Positions 22,081 through 33,279 of a DNA stretch of 64,000 bases are shown here, piece by piece. The DNA is taken from the NCBI GenBank assembly GCA_019916065.1, contig CM034234.1, forward strand, positions 14,552,520 to 14,616,519, written 5' to 3'. The position numbers and the translations under genes were made by a program. A model generated the notes under the pieces. It was not told the DNA's origin. It saw only the letters and a list, made by a program, of their open reading frames with translations, and ran no database searches. The stretch comes from Vitellaria paradoxa. Taxonomy: Eukaryota > Streptophyta > Magnoliopsida > Ericales > Sapotaceae. Position 1 is the first letter of the stretch, and each line of letters starts with the position of its first letter.

Positions 22081-25000
22081 ATTTTTATTGCTATATTTTC
22101 AAAGATAACATAATGAATTTTTGTTAGAATGACTTGATAATAATCACAATTCTTATGTTTATTTTTGAGATTCGTTAATCACCAATTCAGTTCTTATTTT
22201 AGCATTTCTGCTTTGTGCTTTTTTTTTTTTTGGGTGTAATTATTATATCTAAATTGGGTAGTAGTCATTGTTGATTTATGTAAAAGATGCATTCAATAAA
22301 TTTAGATTTAGATTGTTGAAGTATATAGATTAAAAGGTGATTAAAGTACAACACCTCATTTGAACAATTGGCTACATTTAAATAAATCTTACGCTATTTG
22401 AATATTACAGTGACATCTTTTATTAATATTACTATTTCAATTAACAATTGAAGTTTATTGTTAATAATATTTTTAAAAGTAAGGTGTGTTTATTTATAAA
22501 TATTTCTTGATATTTACTTATATTTATCTAAATATTTAAGGGGTATTTTTGTAATTTACCATAGATTAAAAGCTTCACCTTTATGAGCTTTTAACTTTTA
22601 AAAATAACTCAGTCTTCTCATTGGAGGTCAGGTCAAGAAAATGGACATAATTGCATGACATTTTAAGCCACAAAAATCATATATTCCCATGTATGTTATT
22701 ACCTTATTGATTTTATTAGTGTTTAAGGCTATAACATCGAAAATACTTGATTTAAATATCTCTATTTCTTGCCAGTATTCACCTGATTATCATCTGCTTG
22801 AATTCTCCTTTTACTTCCTCCAAGTCCAAGATGAATTAGATCCTTTCTAAAATAGATGAAAATGCAGCTCCACAAGTTAACAGTTTTTTTTCTGTAGAGT
22901 ATTCTATTACATAGTATAAATTACTACAAAAGCATTTTACCTGAACCTCCATTTTTGTACGGCTTATTATTTCTTAATATTTTCACACTACCAATATTTG
23001 TAAAATTGAAAAACTCTTTGGTGGCTAGTTGAGATATTTGATTTGATTCATGGAAATTTCATTTCGTTGTACACTTCCGTAATCACGAGTTTAATAATCG
23101 TAGCAACAATAATTATTAATCGAATGTTCTCGCACTGTTATAATATTATAATATATTAAAGTTTATAACAAATAAAAAAAATGAACAAATGCAACACGGA
23201 TAATAAATTATCATGAATTCAAAGTTTAATTGACAAAACCAAATTACCATCATACTCTCAACAAACCATAAATTTTAACAATATAATGAAATATTAATCA
23301 TGCAGATTGATTGTGTGCAAACACCCATCAAAAGGAATAAAAAAACTTAGGAAAAAAAAAAAAAAAAAAAAAACCACGTCAGTAACGGAAGTCCATAAAC
23401 TTTTTAGGTGAAAAGTTTTTAAATTATTTATTCAAAATTTTTGTCAGACTATGTTTACCCAAGTTAATAATCCAACATTAATGTGTGTGTATTAAGGTCC
23501 AAACACTAAAAAATAAAAAAAAAATTAGCTTGCCAACAAAAAAATATATACTTCATTTAAGAAATGATTCAAATACTCCCCACAATAATAAAATGACTTA
23601 TTATGGATTTATTCAAAAAAAAATTAGAAAACAAAACAAAAACCCAAAATATATTATCGATCATTAAGAAAATAAAAAAAAATAAAACAAAATAAAACAA
23701 AAAATGACATGCGGTGATATGACGGTAATCTCTGACAACCTTTTTTTTTTATTTTTTTGAACAAAGAAACCCACAACCCAACTTTCTAACTTAGAGTTGG
23801 AAAGACAGGTGAGGGATATATAGTAACACACGCACCCTAATTATCCCAATGTGGGATAACCTGCCCACTGCAACGTCTCGAGCCGAGGCCCAGACTGCTC
23901 TCACAACTTGATGTAGGCGTACAGATCAACAATTTGTCCACTATTCTAAGGCCCTCCTTTTTTTTATCAGGTTGCAAATAATTTGGGTTGGGCCTATTAT
24001 CAGTCCAGCAGAAAAATTAAATTAGGCCCTTGCCCTCATTATTTAATCATGCATTGTAATGTCTATCTCAATAATTATAAGCCGAACAAAAGCTAATTTG
24101 GATGTGAAACCGTGGCTATGCTTCTTGTAGGCTGTCTAGTTCCATACAATGATTTCCATTGATAAAACTTCTGTTGTCCCTCGGTTCACCAAACTTCTCG
24201 ATATTATTATTCTTTATTTCGGAAACTGCATCCATTTCATGACCCAGCTAAAAAATTTCAGAAGACTTTTTATGCGCAGTGACGGCAGGCAATTTTGGTC
24301 ATTCGACTACATGGGACCCGCCATGGCCTCGTAGTGAAATTCACACATGAACGGCTGAGATCGTATAGACAATCAGAGTCGGTGATTGTGTAATCTCAAC
24401 CATCTGACTGAGATTGTATAATCAGTCACAATCGGCAATTGTATAATCTCAACCATCCAAATGCACGAGACCCATTTAAAAAAAAAAAAAAAAACACTAG
24501 ACCCGCAAAATCAAACGGAATCGAGTATATACATGCACCAGAGTCCAGCATCTCTATGCCCCAAATTCGCCATAAGAATCACGTAAGCCGACTGAAGTTG
24601 AACAATCTAAAATTGAACAATCACAAGTTCACAACACTTCCACTTTTTAAAAGATTTGAGCAATTATTGAATGTGTGCCACAAACACATTTCAACAGAGG
24701 ACTTAATGCGGCTCCATTCCATGATCAAATTTAAGACAACCATGCTCCAGAGTAAAATTTTTCAGATTTAAGACAACCGAAGGACTGTTCTCCATCCCAT
24801 GATCGCACGTCTTAGCATTTAATTTGCAACCACAATACTACCAACTCCCACAAATGTGTAATGTCAGCCCTACCAAACGACAAATAACTGAACAAAACAG
24901 TAATAACAAAATACCATCCAGCATCCATACAATACAATTACATTAGGAAGAAAAAGGAAAAAGAAAACCATCTTACAGCCACCGTATTTAAATTTCATAA

Positions 25001-25395
25001 AATAAAATGCCCCCTTTGATTAGAGTCTAAACAACATTGAAAAGGGTCATCAATTCAACAGCATGATTACCTATGGGTCACTAAACCCATATTTTTCATT
25101 CACAAACCATATGTAAAGATATAGATTGTGAATCATCCTACTCCATCAAGTACTCGGGGGTGCCTAAGCTGAAAGAACTACTGTACAGGCAACTGTACAA
25201 CTAGAAAATCCCTGTTGTCTTTAGTCGCAGTCCAGAAGTCTTCCAGACTAGAAGAAAACAGTTTCCAATTTTCCATGCAGTCCTGAAACCTACAGCTGCT
25301 CTTTGCAAAGAAGGAAGAGTATCATCGTCAGAGAGATGATGTCAAGCAAAGAACTATTCAATCCCGCAAACCATACAGAATTGTAACAGCAAGCA
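22081..25395. other. Intergenic spacer, NLR to CBP60
   Basis: Mostly AT-rich with poly-A at 23349-23373 and 24480-24494. The stretch 23745-23945 is GC-richer and reads, on the minus strand, as a block ending in an A-rich tail, which would fit a SINE or other retroposon, but no polymerase III promoter boxes could be confirmed. About 25000-25395 is probably the 3'UTR of the CBP60 gene. Confidence 0.45.
24345..24460. repeat. Two-unit ~55 bp tandem duplication
   Basis: 'cggtgattgtgtaatctcaa' at about 24381 is followed by 'cggcaattgtataatctcaa' at about 24434, and 'gagatcgtatagacaatcag' is echoed by 'gagattgtataatcagtcac'. It is an old tandem duplication with no coding content. Confidence 0.65.
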
Positions 25396-28300
25396 CTATT
25401 CATCATCTAGCTCAACAAGCTGTGCCCGCCTCTCAGCTGCTTTCTTCCTGATAAAGAAGCCCCACCTCATTGCCGCCTTGATTTTCAGCCAACCCACAAC
25501 AGCTTTACCAGAGCGGCCGCGATCCTCATCAAAGCTGAAGTTTGGCAACGGTGAAGGCATGTACGGTGGGAAAGTGTACCCTTCTTCTGGCCCATTAATA
25601 GAGGCATGACCTCCCATGCTAAAAAGTCGAAGCAAATGCTGCATCTCTTCATTCTCAAGAATCTCGTGACTTTTAATGCGAATCTCCTCCTCCGACAAGA
25701 ATTCATCAACGCCCTTGTCACGGTTGTGTGACCAGTCATCAAAGGGGTTAAGATGGGACTGTTGCGCAGATGAGTTGATATTCTGGAATGACGTAGACGA
25801 TTGTGGAGGGCCAAGCGCCAACCCCACCCTTCTATCATATCTGTCACTTTGGATTTGCTGAGAATTGCTAATTTGCTGGTCATGCGGAACAAACATATTA
25901 CTGTCAAACTGCGTGCGCGAATTAGAATTGGCGAACTGTGACTGGGTTGGGTATCTGGTGACCATATTGTCATTGAATCCTGAAATTGCAAACAGAAAAC
26001 AGGAAAAACATAATTAATATTTACTTTTTAGAGAGTAATTGCAACTCCAGTGTGCAAACATGTGCATTTATCTGGGGTGCATGCACTCACAGGTAACCAA
26101 TATATATATATATATATATATATATGATTATAGGGAGGGAGGGAGGGAGAGGGAGAAATAAACGGTTGTCCACTGGATACCCCAACATAACTGGCATAAA
26201 GGATTTAATTAGGTTAGCGTCCTAAATGTGGGATGGGAATAGCTTCACTGTTTCGTTCCATCTACTTGTAACTAATTATCTACACCAAGCATTTGAGTTT
26301 TATTTGACTTTCATCCCGAGTACCCCCACACAACCCCCAAAACAAGAAAAAAATAGCATAGTTTAATTTTGAAAGCAATGAAAATTCTCTCTTCAAATCA
26401 GGAACATTAGAGGATGGATTCAAGATTCTAGAAGCACAATGGAAATACAAATAGTAAGTACACGACTAAGTTCTTTAAATTCACAGAAAAGATAGGTGGT
26501 GCAACTAAAATATAACAGAGGAAATTTTTCTGCAGAGATTTATTCGTCCATAATAAAAGCCAACTATTAGACTAGGTACGAGCAATATAGCTGCAATTCA
26601 ATGTCCTACAAAGACAAGACAAAAATCGTAATGAGAATGTATGAAAAAATTTTATACCTACTTTTTCAGAGGAAGCCCAGCTTAACCAATCACTAGATAA
26701 ATTTTGCCCAGGGGCATTTTTTGTGTGTGTGTGTGTGCGTGTTCTTTTTTTTTTTTTTTTTTTTTGGGGGGGGGGGGGTTGGAAGGCAGAGTTGGGGGTT
26801 TGCAGGTAAAGAAAAAAGAGGAAAACAAACATAAGTACATACAATATGGACATATACAAAAAAAAGGCCAATGCTTACCCCCAATTGGTACATTTGTATC
26901 CCCTGAAGACTGCTCAGAAGAAACTGACCCTGTTAAACGTGGTTGGGAAAGTTGATTATCCAAAGCATTAGTATAATCAACTGAGCCCATCAGAAGTTCA
27001 CTTCGAGATGTACTTGACTTCTTATTTTGTTTGAAGCTCAAAAGCGACTTGCCATCATAGTCTACTACTTGGTTCCAGTTGTCATATGCCTTCTTCACCA
27101 AGTTATCCACATATACCTGCAGCAAAAATATTTACAGGCTTCCATAAGCATCATGAACTTTCCACGGGTTGCAGAAGAAAAAGAAAAATGAACGAGTTTT
27201 TGTAATTACTTCACATTCAGTTTTGTTGATTTATGTTTTTTTCGAAGCAAAGAAATACCAGCAATCATCTTGATTTGCAATATTATTGATAAAATATTAG
27301 ATTTATTGGTGAGTATTTTACTAAGAACTTGGTCGAATTACGATCAGGGTGTTCGACAATGGGCCATAAGAAATGAATTTTACCAAGATAATAATCGCAT
27401 CATCAGACAAAACCATACTTCCTACCAACCTAATTGAATTACAATCAGGGTGTTCGACAATGGGCTATAAGAAATGAACTTTACCAAGATAATAATCGCA
27501 TCATCAGACAAAACCATACTTCATACCAACCTTCTGGCTATCATTAAGGGAATCTGCTGATACATACTGTTCACCAGCTATAAGGCCACTTAGCTCATAA
27601 ATATTGTTAAAAACGACACCAACATTTCTTGAATCATCAGGATAATATACATAAAGCTTCCCACTCAAGGCACAAGTCTTTGCATGCTCTATGAGAGCCT
27701 CCCACATCTTATTTGACATACCACTGCCAAGGATCTAGAAGCAACAGATATATAAGTCAGCACAAAACCATAAAGCATGAACCATCTTATTCAACAACCA
27801 AGCAAAGACTTACATTTCGTAGTTTTTGTGAGTCTCTAACGACAAGTTGAAGGAAGTCCTCCACAGTGAATATTCCTGCATTATTTAGCCTCTTGTGGAA
27901 TGATCCGTCCTTGCCAATCTTCTCTAATCTCCAGACATCATCATTTAAAGCAGGTGGGTAGTGCTTCTTGTATACTGCGAACATAAAAACACATCAGTAA
28001 TATACCAAGAAAACCAAGAAAAAAGATTTTAAAGGAAAAATAAAAAATAAAAAATCAATGCTAAGCAGCCTACATTCCCCTCTGTGATCTTTAACAGTGA
28101 AAGCTTCTGTCTTTGCCTCACGTATGCGCATGCCCTCACAGAATCCAGAAGCAACCTTCAGCCCAAGCCTGAACTTCCTGCTCCTAATCCAACTTGAGTT
28201 ATCAGTAAATGTAAGATCTCCAAGAGTTCCCACACCTTCTTTTAGTGTCACTTGCAAGTCCCCAGTCAAAAGTGGTCTCTTTCCTTCACGCTCTTTCACA

Positions 28301-31300
28301 ACATGGCTTTCAAATTCTTCTTGGGTCCAGTCCTCATCGTCTTCATTGTTGAAATCACCTTCCAACACAACAACATCAAGCTTTACAGAAGATTCAAGTC
28401 CAGACGTTACAACATGACCTGTATTTGCATCAACCAAAACAATATGGATTGCAGCACCCTGTTCCCCTTCTACTTTTCCTCCTGTGAAAAGGGGAAGAGA
28501 CAACCTGGATCTAAAGAGCAGCTGCAAGTTTCGTCCATCTGGCCCTTCAATCCTTTTAGGAGAAGACCTGAAATCTCAAGTGCATAGATGAAGAAAATGA
28601 AAAATGCAGGACAAAAAAAGGAAATAAAGGAGAGAGGAGAGAGAAAAAGGGGGGGAGGACAGTAAGGACAATCAATTCAGGAAGTAATAAATTAAGATAA
28701 ATATAACATTCTAAAGAAGTTTCCATTTCAAATTTTCAATTTCTTTTGTTCATTGAGGTCCAATAAAATATGGAAAACTTCAAAACAGACCACAAAAGGT
28801 TTCAGTGTCAGCAGTAACCTCCTGATTACAATACAACACAAAGCACCCAAGCTAAAATAAGGCACAATAAGAAGTGCTGAGAGCACTGTAGTTACAAATC
28901 CGGACACCGTCACTAAATCAGCAAGAATTGCTGATTGACAAGGTGAGATCAAAAGCCTACCATCAAAAGTATATTCAGGGTCTAACTGTATTTCAAACTC
29001 CAAAGGAAGCTCAGCAATATGTCAAAAATGCAATCACAGCAAATAACCCATGGCTTCCCAGTTCTTATTCAAGCAGAAGCCAGTTGCAATATGTAACATC
29101 ATTGCTCTTCGTACAACATGCCAAAACAATCACAACTGACTTTTAATTTGATAAAGCCTAATTCATGCTACTGCTAAAGAACATGTCACTGATCAATCAA
29201 GTTAATGGTTGCCAACACAGAAATCCATCAAGTTCCCTTGGTACAGAATTTATCAGTTAAGTCATGCAACTGCTAAAGAACATTTCGTTGATCAATCAAG
29301 TTAATGGTTGCCAACACAGAAATCCATCAAGTTCCCGTGGTACAGAATTTATAACTGATTGCCATTAGCCTACGGATCCCATAACCTCAAGCTGCCTCTG
29401 CATTGAACGTAACTGCAAGATCTAGTTTTCATATACCAGAGTAATATAGAAATTATACAACAAATTTCCATTGGCCTGCAGGACCATAAACTCTGGCTGC
29501 CTCTGCATTGGAGGTAATTGCAAGCTCACACATTCATATAAAATATAGGCGATGCCGAAGGACAAGTGATAATAGAGTTGAGATGTAAAGATCAGAGTGA
29601 CAAACTTGAGAAATCAACACACAATCATATATTAGCCCCTCTCTCTCTCTCTCTCTCTCTCACATCTGCCAGTGCAAACAAAAAATAAGGGTTCTTGCAT
29701 AGCTCAAGAGCAGCACGTAGAAGTTCACAAATCGAAATATAAAGACTCTAAACTAAAATATGTTGCCTAAGTTACGAGGTGATGACACCATAAAACTAAA
29801 AACACCACATTTTCACTAGTCTTCACTCTCGGCCTTTACCAATTATCCAACTGAAACAACCACTATTTTATGATAAACCATGTCAAGAAAGATAAAACAT
29901 AGACAGTAACAGAATGAACCAAATATAGCTGAGAAACGAATGTGTAATTTACAGAATCTAAGATCGTTTCAAAAGACATCCCAGACCTTCCAGTGAGTCT
30001 AGCAGGGCCTAACTTTGCCAAAGCACGTTCCACTTCTTCACTAACCTGTTTAGAACCATTTCCAATATGAGACATGACGCCCAAAAATGTTAAAATAGAT
30101 GCACAGTGCTCAAATAAAGGCACACGAATATAAACTCAACTAGGAAAATAGGAAGAATTTGTGGGGCACAAAGCTAAGATAATCATCCATGAACAGAAAT
30201 ATATGTAGATGAGAAAAATTATTGCTACTATTATGTCTTGCAGAGAATCTCACTACAAATTTTGAAACACACTCGTGAAAAAAACAGATAGACATAATGT
30301 TTACCCACAAAATATATTCAAAAGTACAGCCCATAGTGTTGAACTCACGCAATATTTTGTAAACTAAAATAAGAATTGACCTGTTAACTGATACAATAGA
30401 TAGATGGCTTGAAGACAATTACAAAGTAGGTTGACAAAAACATCAACACAACCGTAAATCATATCAAACAGACAATGCCCTCTTTTAATATAAGCATATA
30501 ATTCTCACATAACCAATCAAGTACCTTTCAGCATAAAACTATATAAGGATTTGCTAATGCACTCAAACCCCTCATCCTAAAATAACCACCTTACATAATT
30601 AATATCACATTTTCCATCAAGGCTTCTCCACTTATAAGCAATTGTCATTGTATAACAATCTCTAAAGAATACAACATTTTTCATTAAAGTTTCAAAGCTC
30701 CAACTTCACTGTGTGTTCAGCATTTTTTTTTTTTAATTATTAACACGCGAAAACAAATAAAACAAAACAATTGCCCCGTAGTTAACCTTCTAGTTTTCCA
30801 AAACATGAGATAGTACATAACGAAATACATCCAGGAAAGAAATGTTTGTGTGTATATAAAGGCTGTACAAATTTATTAATATAAAATTTCGAGGGTAAAA
30901 AGGAAGAGTGAAAGTAAACATGAGGAAGGAGAAGAGAGAAAAGAGATTAGAAAGCCCCATGTCAAATCCAGTAGCTAAAGATAGCAGGACTACATCACCT
31001 GAAAGGTCTCCACGCTTCTTAAACCTACTTCCAGAAGACTACTTATTCTTCGCATAAATATACTAGACTCAACAACGTCTTAGTCCTAAGCTAGTTAGAG
31101 TTGGCATTCTTTGCATAATATGCAGCAGAAAACTTTTATTCCTTTCTCAGAACTATGCCTTTCACAATCCCCGTTTTTTACAAGTTTATAACATTTATTA
31201 TACAATTTCTATTCCTAGAAAATGCTTATAAAAATATAATAAATAAAAAGACAAAAAAAGAAACTAGATACAATTATGCAAAGAGGAAAAGGGAAACAAT

Positions 31301-32869
31301 CTCTCCTATCTGATTTGAAGAATAAATATTCAACAAAAAATTCCAGCAAAACATTCAGTTAGGTTAACAAGAATGAATCTGAAATATCTCAAAAGGAAAA
31401 AAAAATGAACATGAAAGAAACTAATAAAATATACGAAAAAGAAGTTGCATTTTGTAACCAGGAAAAATTAGAGCTTCACACAAAGGGAATAGAACATAAA
31501 GAGGATTAACTAACATTCAAAACTATAAATAATGATCATCTCGAACAATGATGAAAACCAAAATAGCTGGAGGCAAGGGTGGGGGGAAACATGAAAAACA
31601 CATAAAACTAAAAGCAAATCAAGCTCTCCATTTTAATCAAACAAACATAAGAAAAATTGTCATGATAAATTCTTTAATTCTTCAGAGACAACTAGATGTT
31701 TAACTAAATGAAAAAGCATGTAGTCGTGTATCTTACAACTCTTCGCAAGATAGGTTCCAATGATGAGCATAGCTTCTGCAGGCTATCCACCTTCAGAGCT
31801 TCCACAATTACGCTGCACAAAATCTAGAATTTTAGAAACTTTCTTTCTTTAACAATAAGCAGAACAATAAAATGATGCAAGAAAAAAACTTAAACAGAGT
31901 GTTAAGTTGTGACTTGTGAAAAGGCATGCTCAAACAAGAAAGTAAATTTGTATAAATACCTAATTCTAGATGACAACCAAACATAAATCCCTGTCAGCCT
32001 TTTCAAAATTGCTAGTGGTACTTGAGATACAAACACCAACAGACATCAGAGTTATTAGCATGGCATGAGGACCCACTGTGCAAACAATTTGATAAGGATT
32101 TGACAACCCATAGAAGATAAAGAGAATAAAAAATAAGTGAATACCGTACAATATTATATGATGAATTAAAAAAAAAAATTGATTTCAATACAGTTTTGTT
32201 TTGATATCCATTGTCAATAACAATGTCCAAAATGGGGAATAAAAAGAGTAGCAGTAGGCATCATGTTTGGAAATTATTTACGTAAATTTTACCCAGGGAA
32301 ATTAGTGGTTTTACTAGCATTATTAGTGGCATATACATCATTAACAACAAAAACAATTAAAAAAAAACATTTTTGCAAAAAGTGCTGAAATTGACAACCA
32401 AAAAATGAAAATTTCATAATTCAAACATTTGCCTTTTACCGGGTTTCTACTTTGTGGAAAATAGTAAGTGTAGACATTCGATAACAGAACAAGAACGAAT
32501 ACCATTATAAAATGACAGTGGGTACCTCATTTAACAATAAATGTTTAAAGGCAAACATATTAGCATGTTGAGTTGTGTCCATCGAACAGCTGATGCAATC
32601 AATTATTACAAAGTCACCATATACGTAAACGAAGCACAATTTTCACCAACGCAACTCAGCAATCAGCAAAATAATCACAGAAAAAAGCACAATTAAAAAA
32701 AAAAAACCAATCAAGACAATTTACAGTGCCAAAAAAAAAAAAAAAAAACACAAACAAATTACCTAGCTAAAGCCGGCCGCTTCCTCTCCGGCTGCTCATC
32801 CTCGCCGCCCTCCAAACTCCGCTTCCCTCTAGTCATAGAGTTCGTCCTCTCCATGTACCTGGTGTGCAT
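25396..32869 (-). CDS. CBP60: Calmodulin-binding protein 60 (CBP60 family)
   Basis: Eight coding exons on the minus strand join in frame to 640 codons: 32869-32763, 31812-31737, 30045-29987, 28567-28074, 27974-27814, 27734-27531, 27116-26879 and 25979-25396 (stop included). All introns are GT-AG. The product starts [12 protein letters not shown], has a basic nuclear-type stretch (PERKRP, about 28-33), then the family blocks [86 protein letters not shown] and [11 protein letters not shown]. The C-terminus (about 609-640) is basic and amphipathic with two Trp ([21 protein letters not shown]) and is the likely Ca2+/calmodulin-binding site, as in CBP60a-f. CBP60 proteins are plant-specific nuclear DNA-binding regulators of salicylic-acid immunity and growth. 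The length and C-terminal calmodulin site suggest the CBP60a-d group, not SARD1, which lacks that site. I cannot assign the exact paralogue. Confidence 0.95.
26730..26780. repeat. Poly-T/poly-G tract in CBP60 intron 7
   Basis: (GT)n, then about 22 T, then about 13 G, within the last intron roughly 100 bp downstream of a donor in gene orientation. In the transcript it reads as C-run followed by A-run. Homopolymer length here is likely to be unreliable in assembly. Confidence 0.7.
27330..27532. repeat. 101-bp tandem duplication touching a CBP60 splice donor
   Basis: 'aattacgatcagggtgttcg' at 27336 is repeated as 'aattacaatcagggtgttcg' at about 27437, and the copies match over about 100 bp. The proximal unit ends at the real donor of exon 6 (exon end 27531, intron starting GTTGGTATG). 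The distal unit carries the corresponding text GTTGGTAGG inside the intron. So a donor-like site was copied together with the start of the intron. Confidence 0.88.
29164..29360. repeat. 99-bp tandem duplication in CBP60 intron 3
   Basis: 'catgctactgctaaagaaca' at 29164 recurs as 'catgcaactgctaaagaaca' at 29263, and the following 80 bases match with few changes. It lies in the long intron between the exons at 29987-30045 and 28074-28567. A second, weaker pair ('gctgcctctgcattg' at about 29391 and 29498) follows directly, with a spacing near 107 bp. Confidence 0.85.
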
Positions 32870-33230
32870 TTTACCCTCCACTTAAAGGAACCCCAACACT
32901 TCCAAGCTCAATAGAAATCAGATCCTTTGATCTGCAACAGCCACAACTCCACTCAGTCCCACAATCAAACCCCCAAAACCATAAGAAATCACAGATCCAC
33001 AAAAGTCAACATACGAGATCCCTAATTGAGCAGCTAGAAAGTGACAGCAAGTGGGGGAAATTTAGAGACAATCGAAATTACGAAGTAGACGAGTCAGCTT
33101 AGGAATTTCAGATGATCGAGATATATGTATATCCATGGATATTATTATACATACCTAAATATCCGCGAGTGGGAGAGAGAGAGAGAGAGAGAGAGTTCGA
33201 CGAGGTTTCTCTCCCTTACAGACAGACACA
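32870..33230 (-). other. CBP60 5'UTR with an intron
   Basis: Leader exon 1 runs from about 33230 to 33155 and contains a CT-rich run (the plus-strand GA repeat at 33174-33195). A donor GTATGT starts at 33154. The acceptor 'gttgcag' ends at 32932, so leader exon 2 (32931-32870) joins the coding exon. A 5'UTR intron of about 223 bp is predicted. Exact transcription start is inferred from the TATA box. Confidence 0.6.
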
Positions 33231-33255
33231 GTGGTCTACTTTGACGACTTACTCT

Positions 33256-33276
33256 AATATATAAGCGATTGGCTAC
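33256..33276 (-). promoter_or_regulatory. CBP60 core promoter (TATA and CCAAT)
   Basis: On the minus strand 'gtagccaatcgc' is directly followed by 'cttatatatt' (33265-33256), a TATA box that would place the start site near 33225-33232. A CCAAT motif sits immediately upstream of it. Position relative to the CT-rich leader and the start codon is as expected for a plant promoter. Confidence 0.6.
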
Positions 33277-33279
33277 CTT

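Noticed and set aside
26572..26955. Frames across the poly-T/poly-G tract
   Set aside because: They are read-through of CBP60 exon 7 into intron or low-complexity reverse frames.
28728..29003. 91-residue minus-strand frame in a CBP60 intron
   Set aside because: The flanking exons (29987-30045 and 28074-28567) join in frame without it and give the expected family sequence, so it is intronic.
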